DNA of 28,919 bases from JBMYQA01 sp049600855 (GCA_049600855.1 JBMYQA010000045.1:1-28919); one strand, 5' to 3'; positions 7,681 through 17,203 are shown, counted from the first letter of the stretch. Program-made: numbers and translations. Notes: generated by a model from the sequence alone, not told the origin.

Positions 7681-7760
7681 TTCTTTATCGCTAAACTGTT
7701 TTTAGTTACTTGGGATATTAACTTGTTACCACTTTAAAAAGTTTCCATTAGTTGAAAAGT

Positions 7761-8894
7761 TCAACTGACGATGCTTTCTTGACCAATATAGGCAGGTAGG
7801 GTAAATCGAAATACACTTCCCTCGCCTACTTTGCTTTCCACCTGAATGCTACCGCCATTTTTTTCTACAAACTCTTTGCACAACATCAAGCCCAACCCCG
7901 TTCCTTTTTCCCCTTCAGTACCTCTTGTTGATACATGATCGTCCTCATTAAACAATCGAGCAAGATTTTCTTCGCTAATGCCTACTCCAGTATCTTTCAC
8001 TAAAATTTCACACATTTCCTCTCCTAACACCTTGCCTTCCACATAAATTTCCCCATCAGTAGGCGTAAATTTAATGGCATTGGATACCAAATTTCGAATA
8101 ATGAAATTGATCATGTGGGCATCCGCAAATACCACGCAATCGGCAGAAAAGTTAATGGTAAGTTTTACCCCCTTATTCTGGATATTATTCCTAAATAAAC
8201 GAGCTACACTATTGGCTACCTCTTCAGGCTGCAACTTCTGCGGCAACATGTCAATGTGCTCCATTTGCGATCTTGACCATTCTAACAAATTCTCTAACAA
8301 GAGATTCGCGCTGGACAAGGATTCATGCAAATCGTTTGCAATATCAGCTACCTCTTCGGGCGTAAAGCTTGCGGCATTTTCCAACAACACATCCACAAAC
8401 ATGCCGATTGAAGCAAAAGGATTTCTCAAGTCATGTGCAATGATGGAAAACACTTTATCTTTCACATGATTCAACTGGCTCAGTTCCGTTTGTTGTCTTT
8501 TGATTTCTTTGAGGTAATCGTGCAGTTGTAAGGCTGATTTTACTCGGGCAATGAGTTCAATACGGTCAACGGGCTTGCGAATGTAATCAATTGCCCCTTT
8601 TTGTAAGGCATATTCCAGGTCACTAGATCCTGTTAGTGCAGTTACCATGACGATGGGAATATCTTTCGTAGCTTCTTGAGACTTTAAAAATTCTAGTACT
8701 TCTATGCCAGTCATATCAGGCATGTACCAATCTAGCAAGATGATATCAGGAGATTTCTCAAGTGCCAACTTGCAAGCCAACTCTCCATTTGGAGCACCAA
8801 TTAATGAGTTGTCATCACCTAGAGCTTGCAAGTACTTGAGTATCACCATCATGGATTGCTGCTCATCATCTGCTATGAGTATTGTTTTTGCCAT
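7761..8894 (-). CDS. Receiver-histidine kinase (REC-HisKA-HATPase), cytoplasmic
   Basis: A 377-residue soluble two-component protein with an N-terminal receiver and a C-terminal kinase. The receiver has the acidic pair DD (9-10), phospho-acceptor Asp55 in ILLDWYMPDMTG and the conserved Lys107 in YIRKPVD. The dimerisation/phosphotransfer helix holds His154 in IIAHDLRNPFASIG. The ATPase shows the N box (IIRNLVSNAIKF), G1 (DTGVGISEENLARLF) and G2 (GEKGTGLGLMLCKEF). There is no transmembrane segment. Such REC-first kinases pass signals from another kinase onto their own phosphorelay. No response regulator with an output domain is adjacent. It is divergent from the PKD gene across a 287-bp region. 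Confidence 0.95.
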   Translation of the reverse strand: MAKTILIADDEQQSMMVILKYLQALGDDNSLIGAPNGELACKLALEKSPDIILLDWYMPDMTGIEVLEFLKSQEATKDIPIVMVTALTGSSDLEYALQKGAIDYIRKPVDRIELIARVKSALQLHDYLKEIKRQQTELSQLNHVKDKVFSIIAHDLRNPFASIGMFVDVLLENAASFTPEEVADIANDLHESLSSANLLLENLLEWSRSQMEHIDMLPQKLQPEEVANSVARLFRNNIQNKGVKLTINFSADCVVFADAHMINFIIRNLVSNAIKFTPTDGEIYVEGKVLGEEMCEILVKDTGVGISEENLARLFNEDDHVSTRGTEGEKGTGLGLMLCKEFVEKNGGSIQVESKVGEGSVFRFTLPAYIGQESIVS

Positions 8895-9061
8895 TAGCTT
8901 AAAGTCTATTATGTGTTTTAGCCCAATATCAATTACGAGTTGTGGAACAAATTAATAAGAAAGCAGCACTTCCAAAAATATCACTCTCAAAAGATGTGTT
9001 TATGGAGTGTTATAGACTTACCTACCTCTTGTGATTGCAATTCTACAACATCTTTGAGCAA

Positions 9062-9093
9062 TCTTGACATTTCTTTACTTATTCTTGACATTT
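9062..9093. promoter_or_regulatory. Two direct repeats spaced two helical turns
   Basis: TCTTGACATTT occurs at 9062-9072 and again at 9083-9093, a 21-bp period, so both copies face the same side of the helix. It lies in the divergent region between the receiver-kinase and PKD genes. Tandem sites of this kind are typical for response-regulator dimers; the binding protein is unknown. The rest of the 287-bp region shows no gene. Confidence 0.4.
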
Positions 9094-9181
9094 ATTAAAC
9101 AGATTCATCCAAAAATCTCGTTGAAAATAAAGCATATTTGTTTTAAAGATATTCAAAGCCTAAACGATTACTTGCCATACT

Positions 9182-9826
9182 ATGATTTATACATACAAGC
9201 ATCAACTACTTATCGGATGTGCTTTCCTAGCGCTGCTGGGTTTATTCGGAAATGGACAATTTCCCAAAAAACAAGTGGAATGCCAAGCCCAAGCAGTGTT
9301 TGCAAAATCAACAGCCCCATTTAAAACATACAGCAAAGATGACTATTGCATTCTGGTAGATATTAGTGAATCGCTGGATAAAAACTCCCCGCCTACTACC
9401 TTCCAATGGCTTACAGGAGACGGTCAACGTAAACAAGGAGTAAGTTTTGAACATTGTTATAAAAAACCTGAACGCTACCAGCTTACCTTACTCGCTACAA
9501 GTATTGTAAATCAAATCAAATTAGTAGATACCAGTTACTATCAAGTAGATGTAGCCGATTTTGCCATTATTGAAGCTAAAGCATTAGGTAGTTTACAATA
9601 TTATTTTAGCGCACGAGATAGTAATTTGGGTCAACAGGTAAACATCACGAATTATTATTGGGATTTTGGCGATGGAGCATATGCCTGTACCCAAACGGGT
9701 CCAATAGCCACTCACCAATTTCCCAAAATAGGAACTTACCAACTCCGATTAATTGTGGTTGGCAAAACTCCTTCAGGTGAAGAGAAAAAAGTATTTAGTA
9801 AAAAAACGATAAAAGTAACGCAATAA
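9182..9826 (+). CDS. Exported PKD-domain protein
   Basis: A 214-residue protein with an N-terminal hydrophobic segment (HQLLIGCAFLALLGLFGNG) that serves as signal peptide or anchor. The rest looks like two beta-sandwich domains of the PKD type. The clearest is at residues ~120-214, with the hallmark NYYWDFGDG, the HQFPKIGTYQLRLIVVG strand pair and a final KTIKVTQ strand. The first (residues ~45-125) has FQWLTGDGQ and SFEHCYKKPERYQLTLLA, which is the same WxxGDG...Y-L pattern in weaker form. PKD domains mediate protein or glycan contacts on cell-surface proteins. It opens a row of four plus-strand envelope genes. No catalytic domain is visible. Confidence 0.85.
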   Translation: MIYTYKHQLLIGCAFLALLGLFGNGQFPKKQVECQAQAVFAKSTAPFKTYSKDDYCILVDISESLDKNSPPTTFQWLTGDGQRKQGVSFEHCYKKPERYQLTLLATSIVNQIKLVDTSYYQVDVADFAIIEAKALGSLQYYFSARDSNLGQQVNITNYYWDFGDGAYACTQTGPIATHQFPKIGTYQLRLIVVGKTPSGEEKKVFSKKTIKVTQ

Positions 9827-9907
9827 ATGGCTTTAAATTAGTGTCCAAAAACTTCTGAATCACACATTCCATATCTTATTCATTAACACCTCACTCATCT
9901 AAAACTT

Positions 9908-10873
9908 ATGAAAAGAGTCAGCCTTATCATCGTCATTATTCTTTTCCAATTTTCCACATTCGCCCAGCGTTTTCCAAGCGAAGAAGAGAACATTAGCTAC
10001 CTCGTCACTTTTGGAAAAAACAGTGATCCTTCTTGGGGGGATGATGATTTTAATCAGATTTTCTTCTTTTCCATTCCCAATACCTATACCCAACGTTTTT
10101 ACATTCGGGTATTCGATCCTGATACGGGTGGAGCAATTGATGAGGGCAAAGGCGAATTTGACACTAAAGTGCGCTTTTCCGTCTATGGAGGTATTGGCGT
10201 ACACTCCGATGAAGCCGCTCAAGGGGTTGATCCTGTAGGCAACTACCAAAGCGGCACCTTGTTAGCCACAAAGTCGTTTGGCAAAGACAGCGATTACGAT
10301 CAGAGTTGGTATACCTTTGGCCCTTTTAATCCGAAAGAAGGGGAATTGGACCAGTTTGATGGTTACACCGTTTTTAAAATTATTGCAGATGGTTTAAGTG
10401 GTGATGATGGGAATTTGTACTACTATACCCTCAGTTCGTCACCCGAATACAATCAACCCATTGATGGGGCAAATGGCTTCACTTACGAGTACTCTTTTCG
10501 GCTACAAGCAGAAGCTGGCACCTCAATTATGCATGTATACCCTTACGTGACGGATAACGTCATTGCCATTCAGCAACACAACTTTGATTTTGATAGCGAT
10601 GGACAAATTCTCCTGTACTCCATCAGCAAATTCCGCAACTCAGGCACCATTTCGGGCGATAATCATTGGTCATCGAGCAAACATCCCATCACCCTCGAAG
10701 AGAAAAATTCTTCTATCGACATTCAAATTGTTAAGCGAAAAGCATTTAACAACAATATTGTCTTTTACGTCACCAATCAATACAATAAGGCCTTGCCCTT
10801 TTTTAGTGTCCCCATCGGTGGGCCGCCAAAGTTTAAGTTTAGCCCAAAGATTCGGAAGAAATCGGGGAATTAA
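9908..10873 (+). CDS. Secreted protein of unknown function
   Basis: A 321-residue protein with a clear signal peptide, MKRVSLIIVIILFQFSTFAQ, cleaved after AQ. The mature part is beta-rich and acidic (SWGDDDFNQIFFFSIP, DPDTGGAIDEGKGEFDTK, SWYTFGPFNPKEGELDQFDG, YYYTLSSSPEYN), resembling jelly-roll carbohydrate-binding or pre-peptidase-like modules, but I cannot name a family. The C-terminus is basic and proline-rich (GGPPKFKFSPKIRKKSGN). No catalytic motif is seen. It lies 81 bp after the PKD gene and before the OmpL47-repeat gene, all on the plus strand, so the group may form an envelope operon with the sensor kinase. Confidence 0.8.
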   Translation: MKRVSLIIVIILFQFSTFAQRFPSEEENISYLVTFGKNSDPSWGDDDFNQIFFFSIPNTYTQRFYIRVFDPDTGGAIDEGKGEFDTKVRFSVYGGIGVHSDEAAQGVDPVGNYQSGTLLATKSFGKDSDYDQSWYTFGPFNPKEGELDQFDGYTVFKIIADGLSGDDGNLYYYTLSSSPEYNQPIDGANGFTYEYSFRLQAEAGTSIMHVYPYVTDNVIAIQQHNFDFDSDGQILLYSISKFRNSGTISGDNHWSSSKHPITLEEKNSSIDIQIVKRKAFNNNIVFYVTNQYNKALPFFSVPIGGPPKFKFSPKIRKKSGN

Positions 10874-10903
10874 AATAGTTAAAAAATTCCCCTTCATTCA
10901 TTT

Positions 10904-10985
10904 AGTAATCCTCAAACAATAACGTCCCGATTTGTGACAGCTTATTTTTTGAGGATTACTTACTGAAATACTCTAATATTCAGTA
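10904..10985. other. Two consecutive inverted repeats before the OmpL47-repeat gene
   Basis: AGTAATCCTCAAACAATAA (10904-10922) is complementary to 10942-10960 at 18 of 19 positions, with a 19-nt loop. Immediately after it, TACTGAA (10961-10967) pairs with TTCAGTA (10979-10985). No T-run follows either stem. They fill most of the 140-bp gap and end 28 bp before the next ATG. Confidence 0.55.
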
Positions 10986-11013
10986 ACTTGGCACAAATCA
11001 TCAAGTATGAGGA

Positions 11014-12705
11014 ATGCGCATTCGAATCTGTACCATACTGTGTTATCTCATCGCCAACTTTTGGGTATTGCCATTGGCTGCACAATCGCCAGATTCTCAT
11101 CAAAAGGCGCGCTATGTTGCCCCTGATGGCACCATCTACCATCCTATGAGTGAACCATTGTATGTGAATATTGGCACCAAGGCCGATCAAACAGATATTT
11201 CCTTGAATGGCGGAGATACCGCAGGGATTTTTGCCAATAAATCGGGGAAATTCTACCTTGATGTTGTGAAGCAAAATGGTTTGCGCATTCCTAATGGACG
11301 TAACGTACTCATTATAGATGGCAGCACGCCTAATAGCATCCACAAATTCAGTAATGCTCCTAAAGCCATCAGCCGAGGAAATCTTTATTTTGGTAACGGC
11401 TTAATTTGCACCCTCAGCAGCACTGATAGTTATTCAGGCGTTAAAAATACCTATGCGGCACTGAATACAACTACATTTACCCCTTATGCCAATTCCCTTT
11501 CCATTACTCAAGAAGGGCCTCAGGAGTTACAGTATTATGCGGTAGACCAAGTAGGCAATGCAGAATCGGTAGCGAAACATTCATTTATTGTTGACCTCAC
11601 ACCTCCTGTAAGTAGTTATGAAAAGGAGGGACGCTATTTTCAGGATATTTTTGCGAGAAGTGCGCGTATACAATTGACCAGTCAGGACAGTCTAGCGGGT
11701 GCTGCCAAAATTGAATGGCAGCTGAATAAAGGTTCATTTCGGCGGTATAAATCTCCTATCCTATTAACTCAACTAAAAGATGGCAAACATACCCTCTCGT
11801 ATAAATCAACCGACTTGGTAAAAAATGAAGAAGCCCTCAATACCTACGAGTTTGCCGTAGATCGCATTGCTCCGATTGTGCAATTTCAATTCATTGGCGA
11901 ATATTTTGTTCGAGATAAAATCTATTTAGCAGCCAATACGCAATTGCTGTTATTTGGGGTGGATAATCGTTCAGGAATTCAACACATCTATTACAATTTA
12001 GATCGACGAGGCGAACAAATTTATGAACAGCCTATTACTTTTACCGACTTTACAGGAAGTCATAGTTTACATTATTATGCTATTGATAAAGTAGGCAATT
12101 CGAGCAAGCTACAGTATGCAAAAGTTCAATTTACCTTTGACACTGAAGCTCCACGCTTTAATGATGCCTTTGAAGGCCCTTATGTTCAACGTGAGGATAC
12201 ACTTTTTATCAGAGAATTCACCAAAATCAAAACTTCCATCACCGATAGTCAATCTGGCCTTCAGCAAAGTACCTATCAAATAGATGAAGGCTTGCCCTTT
12301 CCCTACAATGGCGTACTGCGTGTAAGGGATGCCGGTTTTCATCAAATTCGATTTACAGCCAAAGATTGGGTCAATAATAGCGCTCAACATGAATTATCGG
12401 TTTTTGTCGATCGGCTTCCGCCAAACATTACCCCCACGGTAACTGGAGATTCGCTCGGACTCCGAGAAATTAATAGTGAACGCTACAAAATTTATTCGGG
12501 CAACTGTTCCGTAAGCATGGAAGCCCAAGATCAAGCATCGGGTGTTGATGAACTTTATTATGTAATTAATGGCAGTTTAAAGCGGAATTATTCAACAGCA
12601 ATTCATAACTTTAAGAAAAAGACACCGATTATCTTAGAACTGTTCGCAGTAGATCAATTAGGAAATACTCATCGACAAGTAATTCGATTATATATTGAAG
12701 ACTAA
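11014..12705 (+). CDS. Exported protein with tandem OmpL47-type beta repeats
   Basis: A 563-residue protein with a signal peptide (MRIRICTILCYLIANFWVLP, cleavage after LAAQ). From about residue 130 it carries at least four copies of the OmpL47-type repeat: a YAALNTTTF / WQLNKGSFRRY / YNLDRRGEQIY / YQIDEGLPFPY strand, a turn with P-I-L or similar, then a G-H-(S/T)-L-(H/S)-Y-(Y/K)-A/S-x-D-x-V-x-N strand, and a VDxxxP linker to the next copy. Leptospiral OmpL47 repeats bind host matrix proteins; in Bacteroidota their ligand is unknown. The stop codon overlaps the start of the sensor-kinase gene by 11 bp, so the two are translationally coupled, suggesting that it supplies or modulates a signal for that kinase (inference). 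Confidence 0.85.
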   Translation: MRIRICTILCYLIANFWVLPLAAQSPDSHQKARYVAPDGTIYHPMSEPLYVNIGTKADQTDISLNGGDTAGIFANKSGKFYLDVVKQNGLRIPNGRNVLIIDGSTPNSIHKFSNAPKAISRGNLYFGNGLICTLSSTDSYSGVKNTYAALNTTTFTPYANSLSITQEGPQELQYYAVDQVGNAESVAKHSFIVDLTPPVSSYEKEGRYFQDIFARSARIQLTSQDSLAGAAKIEWQLNKGSFRRYKSPILLTQLKDGKHTLSYKSTDLVKNEEALNTYEFAVDRIAPIVQFQFIGEYFVRDKIYLAANTQLLLFGVDNRSGIQHIYYNLDRRGEQIYEQPITFTDFTGSHSLHYYAIDKVGNSSKLQYAKVQFTFDTEAPRFNDAFEGPYVQREDTLFIREFTKIKTSITDSQSGLQQSTYQIDEGLPFPYNGVLRVRDAGFHQIRFTAKDWVNNSAQHELSVFVDRLPPNITPTVTGDSLGLREINSERYKIYSGNCSVSMEAQDQASGVDELYYVINGSLKRNYSTAIHNFKKKTPIILELFAVDQLGNTHRQVIRLYIED

Positions 12706-15700
12706 AATTAGCATATTCTTTCATCCACTCAGTACCATCATTTACACAGGTTTACTGTATTTACTGTTCGCACCTTACGGATTACAGGCACAATCTGGAA
12801 ACTTTAAAAGCTATACCGAAGACGATGGTTTAAAAGATTTATTTATTTATTCTACCGCTCAAGATAAAGACGGGTATTTGTGGATTGGTACCGGTAATGG
12901 CGTTTTTCGGTTTGATGGGAAAGATTTTAAAGGTTATTTAGAGCCCAACACTTCTCCAAATAGTTTTGTTACGGCCTCTCTGACCGATCAAGCCAAACAA
13001 CTTTGGATCGGTCATTACAATGGAACCATCAGTAAATATTTTTCGCAAAAAGATACTTTTGAAACCTTTCCACTAAAGAAGCCGCTCACCAGTAAAATCA
13101 ACAAAATGATTCAGGGCAATGGCGATTATTTTTGGATTGTCTCCCAAAGTAATGGCATTGCAAAAGTCTTTGAAGATGGCAGCCAAGACTTTTTTGTACC
13201 CACAGAACCATGGCTCATTTTTAGCATGGCAGAAGTGAATAACAAAGAAATTTTGTTGGGCACTCACGAAGGCTTATTTCTCTGCGAACTCGAACAAGGG
13301 CGAATTAAGTCAACATTTCATCACCCTTATTTTAAAGACATTAAGATCCACGATATTCAAGCAAACCAGTATGGTGAAGGCTTTATCATTTGTACCGAAG
13401 AAGAAGGCTTATATTTTTATAAAAATAGTCAGCAAGTCGAGCAATTGAGTGTCGAACAGGGCATGCCCAGTGCTAATGTGAAAACGGTTTGTCAAAAATC
13501 TGCCAATGAACTTTGGGTAGGAACAGATCGACATGGGGTTGTGTTAGTCAATCCCAATGCGGTAGGAAGCAGCCGCATTAAACGTATTTTTAATTCCAAA
13601 ACAGGTACAAAGAGTAATTACATCAATACGATTTTTCAGGATAGAGAGCATAATGTGTGGGTGGGTTCAAACGGAGATGGCCTTTGGGAATATCGGGGTG
13701 AATTTTTCACGCTCTACAATGATCGTAACCAATTTATACGGGTGTTCACGCAAACACAAAGCGATGCCGATCATTATTGGCTAGGCACAGCAGATGGAAT
13801 TATTGGACTCAATACTGCAAGAGATGAAGAGCATTATGAATATTTTTCGTCAAGGCATCCATTGAAAGGCAAAAAAATTAATGTTTTATATACCGATAAA
13901 ACAGGGAAAGTTTGGGTAGGTACCGATGGACAAGGCGCTTATCGTTTTGATCCTGACAAACCTAAAAACGTAGAGTATTTGAATAAGCGTAGAGATTTTG
14001 ATGGTAAAAAAATCAAAAGTATGGCCACCGATTCAAAAGGAAACATTTGGATCAGTACCACCCTCCGAGGCGTTTTTAAATATGCTTTTGATGATGACCA
14101 ATTTTACAATTTCTCTACTAGGAGCTCTAATCAAAATGGTCGAAAGCAACATTTTCCAGACAATATCCAAAATATTCTTGTAGACTCTAAAGATCAAGTA
14201 TGGGTGATTGCTCCTGGCTTTGGCGTGGGATACATGCAAGAAGGCAACCTCCATTTAATACGAGAAGATGCCATAAAAAACATGGAATTCTATTGCCTCG
14301 CTGAAGATCTTAATGGTGATATTTGGCTAGGTACTGTAGGTTTTGGTGCATTTCGTTACAATGGAAGTAACTTCAGGCAAATGACCACTGCGGAAGGCTT
14401 ACTATCTAATTATGTGAGAAGTATTGGCTGCGATACCTTGGGAAACGTGTGGTTTGGTTCTAGCAATGGCATCGCGAAATATGAGATTGAAAACAATATC
14501 CTTCGAACCTTTGGCAAAAGTGAAGGACTCGGTGATCTTGAAATTCATCCAAACTCATTCTTTAAAGATCAACAACAACACATTTGGTTCGGTACCAATA
14601 AGGGAACTTTACGGTATGATCCTACAAAAGACAACTACAACGAATTAGCACCCAACACAATAGTCACCTCATTCCAGTTAAACGATCGAAAAGTAGATCT
14701 TTTAGGCGAGCTCACCTTCCCTTATAAAAAGTACAAACTCCGTTTCGACTTTGCAGGAATTAGCTTAAAAGACCCTGAACGCATTGAATATGAATACTTT
14801 TTGGAAGGTTTTGACGATGAATGGCGAAGAAGCAAAGAGCGTTTTGCCATTTACCCTAAAGTAGATGATGGCACCTATGCCTTTAAAGTACGTGCCGCCA
14901 ATAGTGATGGGCTTTGGAATGAAACGGCCATCGAAATCCCTTTTACCATTAAAAAACCCATTTGGGAAGAGATATGGTTTTACATCCTCATGTTCCTCAT
15001 TTTAGGTAGCGCCATTTATGGCTACAACCGAGCCCGATTACTGCGCTACCGAAGAGCCAATCAATTACTCGAAGAAAAAGTAACCCAACGCACACAAGAA
15101 CTGCAAGAGCAAACGAATCGACTAGCACAAGCCAATGGACAACTCGATGAAAAAAATCAAGAAATAGAGCAAGCCTACCAAAAACTAGTCAGTCTCGAAG
15201 AATTTAAGGATAAAATGACGGGCATGATTGTGCATGACATGAAAAACCCATTGAACTCAATCATTGCCTTGTCCAGAGATAAAATGCCTGCCGTAGAACA
15301 ATCGGGCAAGCAAATGCTACAAATGGTCATGAATATTCTGGATACCCAAAAGTTTGAAGATACACAGGTTCAACTCACCTTAGGGGACTATCAGCTCATT
15401 GATGTAGTAGATGAAGCGTTGGTTCAAGTGACCTTTTTGGTGAAGCAAAAGGGGCAAACAATCGTCAACGAAATCAATCCATCTCATCGTGCGCGCTTCG
15501 ATTGGAATATTATTTTACGCGTTTTGGTCAATTTACTCACCAACGCCATCAAGTACAGTCCGCCAAGTGGTGAAATTGTGGTAAAAGCCCAACCCATTCA
15601 TGCAGACCAGGAGAATTTCATTGAAGTCAGTGTTGTCGATTCAGGAGAGGGCATCCCTGCTGAGCATGTTCCACACATTTTTGACAAATTTTATCAAGCC

Positions 15701-16120
15701 CAAGCGAAAAGTTCTGGTGCCGTACGATCAACAGGCCTCGGCCTAACCTTTTGTAAAATGGTAATAGAGGCTCATGGCGGACAAATTGGAGTAGATTCTG
15801 TTCAAGGTGCGGGCAGTACTTTTTACTTTTCCATTCCTCAACTCAGTGATGCTTCTGCTGAACATATGGTAGAGTCGAAAGCCACAGGCATCGAAGAAAA
15901 GAAAGTGCAGCTCTCAACAGGAAGCAAGAGCAGTTTAACGCAAATCATCCAAGCCTTGGAAGAAATTGATATTTACGAAACCAGTAAAAACCTCACGCTA
16001 TTGAATCAAATAGAAGGAAATGGAAATACAGAAATTGTAGAATGGAAAGAAGAAATGGAAAATGCCGTATTTTCATTTAATGAGAAGAAGTATCAAGAGT
16101 TGATTCAATTAGCCAAATAA
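12695..16120 (+). CDS. Two-component regulator propeller sensor histidine kinase
   Basis: A 1141-residue membrane sensor. It begins with TTG at 12695; no in-frame ATG precedes the signal-like segment (ISIFFHPLSTIIYTGLLYLL, then LQAQ), so TTG is the only sensible start, inside the end of the previous gene. Residues ~35-650 hold many Reg_prop propeller repeats (DGYLWIGTGNGVFRFDG, ELWVGTDRHGVV, NVWVGSNGDGLWEY, DIWLGTVGFGAFRY). A Y_Y_Y domain follows (~655-755), one membrane helix (IWFYILMFLILGSAIYGY), a coiled coil, then HisKA with His847 (MIVHDMKNPLNS) and a HATPase with LLTNAIKYS, DSGEGIP and STGLGLTF. No receiver or AraC output is fused, unlike classic hybrid PUL sensors; a ~90-residue unmatched tail ends it. 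Periplasmic ligand sensing is inferred from the architecture. Confidence 0.95.
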   Translation: MKTKISIFFHPLSTIIYTGLLYLLFAPYGLQAQSGNFKSYTEDDGLKDLFIYSTAQDKDGYLWIGTGNGVFRFDGKDFKGYLEPNTSPNSFVTASLTDQAKQLWIGHYNGTISKYFSQKDTFETFPLKKPLTSKINKMIQGNGDYFWIVSQSNGIAKVFEDGSQDFFVPTEPWLIFSMAEVNNKEILLGTHEGLFLCELEQGRIKSTFHHPYFKDIKIHDIQANQYGEGFIICTEEEGLYFYKNSQQVEQLSVEQGMPSANVKTVCQKSANELWVGTDRHGVVLVNPNAVGSSRIKRIFNSKTGTKSNYINTIFQDREHNVWVGSNGDGLWEYRGEFFTLYNDRNQFIRVFTQTQSDADHYWLGTADGIIGLNTARDEEHYEYFSSRHPLKGKKINVLYTDKTGKVWVGTDGQGAYRFDPDKPKNVEYLNKRRDFDGKKIKSMATDSKGNIWISTTLRGVFKYAFDDDQFYNFSTRSSNQNGRKQHFPDNIQNILVDSKDQVWVIAPGFGVGYMQEGNLHLIREDAIKNMEFYCLAEDLNGDIWLGTVGFGAFRYNGSNFRQMTTAEGLLSNYVRSIGCDTLGNVWFGSSNGIAKYEIENNILRTFGKSEGLGDLEIHPNSFFKDQQQHIWFGTNKGTLRYDPTKDNYNELAPNTIVTSFQLNDRKVDLLGELTFPYKKYKLRFDFAGISLKDPERIEYEYFLEGFDDEWRRSKERFAIYPKVDDGTYAFKVRAANSDGLWNETAIEIPFTIKKPIWEEIWFYILMFLILGSAIYGYNRARLLRYRRANQLLEEKVTQRTQELQEQTNRLAQANGQLDEKNQEIEQAYQKLVSLEEFKDKMTGMIVHDMKNPLNSIIALSRDKMPAVEQSGKQMLQMVMNILDTQKFEDTQVQLTLGDYQLIDVVDEALVQVTFLVKQKGQTIVNEINPSHRARFDWNIILRVLVNLLTNAIKYSPPSGEIVVKAQPIHADQENFIEVSVVDSGEGIPAEHVPHIFDKFYQAQAKSSGAVRSTGLGLTFCKMVIEAHGGQIGVDSVQGAGSTFYFSIPQLSDASAEHMVESKATGIEEKKVQLSTGSKSSLTQIIQALEEIDIYETSKNLTLLNQIEGNGNTEIVEWKEEMENAVFSFNEKKYQELIQLAK

Positions 16121-16193
16121 TCCAACGCATTTCCCACTATTTCCTCCTCGCAACAATCATTGTTTGAAGTGTTGAACTCACTAGATGCAAAAA

Positions 16194-16220
16194 AGAGCTT
16201 AGTGAATACTACTAAGCTCT
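16194..16220. terminator. 10-bp stem-loop after the sensor-kinase gene
   Basis: AGAGCTTAGT (16194-16203) pairs perfectly with ACTAAGCTCT (16211-16220), loop of 7. The plus strand lacks a T-run after it, while the minus strand has TTTTTT (plus-strand A before 16194), so it fits a minus-strand intrinsic terminator best and may act on both. Confidence 0.65.
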
Positions 16221-16737
16221 AGTTGCTTTGAATTGTGTGATTGAAAAAGCAACTCTTCCAACATATTGTGTGATTGGAAAAGACTTTGATCGCGAGTAGC
16301 TAATTACCCGTGCACATGTTTTAGGTGCTTTGATAGGTTATTTAGGTAATTTTAAATACTTGCCTTACATAGTATTATGATTTGCAAAGCAAAAGGTAAA
16401 CATGTTTTGTCTATTTTTTTTGATTTTCTTCTCAAAAAGCACTTGATAAACTGGTAATTAACTGCTTAGACTTGCAGCAAATTTTAACCCAATTTCTTCT
16501 TATTCAATAACTTTTTTCTGTTTTAACATAACAAAATATTAAATATGATACTTTTTTCAACTATTGTAATTGTTAGGACATTTCCTTGTTAAAAAAACAT
16601 GAACTTTAACCACAAAGCTTAGAGGAATATTCCTGATTATTTTTCAATAAAGCGAGCATGAGTTTTGCCTCAAATAACTTTAAATTTTACCTTTCGCTTA
16701 TCGCACTTTCTTACGTTGATTAAAGAACTCCCTGTGT
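16221..16737. other. Gene-free region with short repeats
   Basis: No convincing gene in this 517-bp AT-rich stretch. It holds a 12-bp direct repeat ATTGTGTGATTG (16232-16243 and 16265-16276, 33 bp apart), a 9-bp inverted repeat AGTTGCTTT / AAAGCAACT (16221-16229, 16246-16254) and a perfect palindrome AGGAATATTCCT (16623-16634). The long 3' distance from the MaoC-like stop at 16738 to the minus-oriented terminator at 16220 leaves room for a long 3' UTR or a small RNA. Confidence 0.4.
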
Positions 16738-17160
16738 TCATGTACTTGCTTTGGGTTTCCGAATTTTCTTTTTGTTGATGATACTTGCTTCTCCTTGTAA
16801 TACCAACTGTTCAGAATCCGTTTCAAAAATTTGGGTGCTAATCGTAGCTGCACCTCTCCGTTCATTGATTTCCATCACCTCACAGATGACTTGGTAGGGC
16901 GTATTAACAAACATCGGCCGTTTAAACACTAAGCTTTGCTTCAGGTATATCGTTCCCTCGCCAGGAAAATCCATGCCCAAGATTTTAGAGAATACACTTG
17001 CCGTTAACATGCCATGAATAATTGGCCGCTTAAATGCAGTATTGGCAGCGTATGATTCATCCAAATGGATGGGATTGGTATCGCCAGTTAATTGCGCGAA
17101 AGCCTGAACTTCTGCCTGAGTATATGTGATATTGGTTTCAAAACGATCTCCTAAATTCAT
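16738..17160 (-). CDS. MaoC-like dehydratase / (R)-specific enoyl-CoA hydratase
   Basis: A 140-residue single hot-dog protein. The hydratase-2 motif is complete: FAQLTGDTNPIHLDESYA, with the catalytic Asp27 and His32, followed by FKRPIIHGMLTASVFSKILG. In this family (PhaJ type) the Asp/His pair adds or removes water on trans-2-enoyl-CoA to give (R)-3-hydroxyacyl-CoA, linking beta-oxidation or acyl synthesis to other acyl pathways. The second half (IYLKQSLVFKRPMFVNTPYQ) forms the rest of the fold; a short basic tail (NKKKIRKPKAST) ends it. The ATG at 17160 gives the standard N-terminus. It is alone: no phaC, acyl carrier or CoA-ligase gene lies near, so the substrate is open. Confidence 0.9.
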   Translation of the reverse strand: MNLGDRFETNITYTQAEVQAFAQLTGDTNPIHLDESYAANTAFKRPIIHGMLTASVFSKILGMDFPGEGTIYLKQSLVFKRPMFVNTPYQVICEVMEINERRGAATISTQIFETDSEQLVLQGEASIINKKKIRKPKAST

Positions 17161-17203
17161 ACATCTAAAATTCTTAATACTAGACTAATTATGATCAATG
17201 TGT

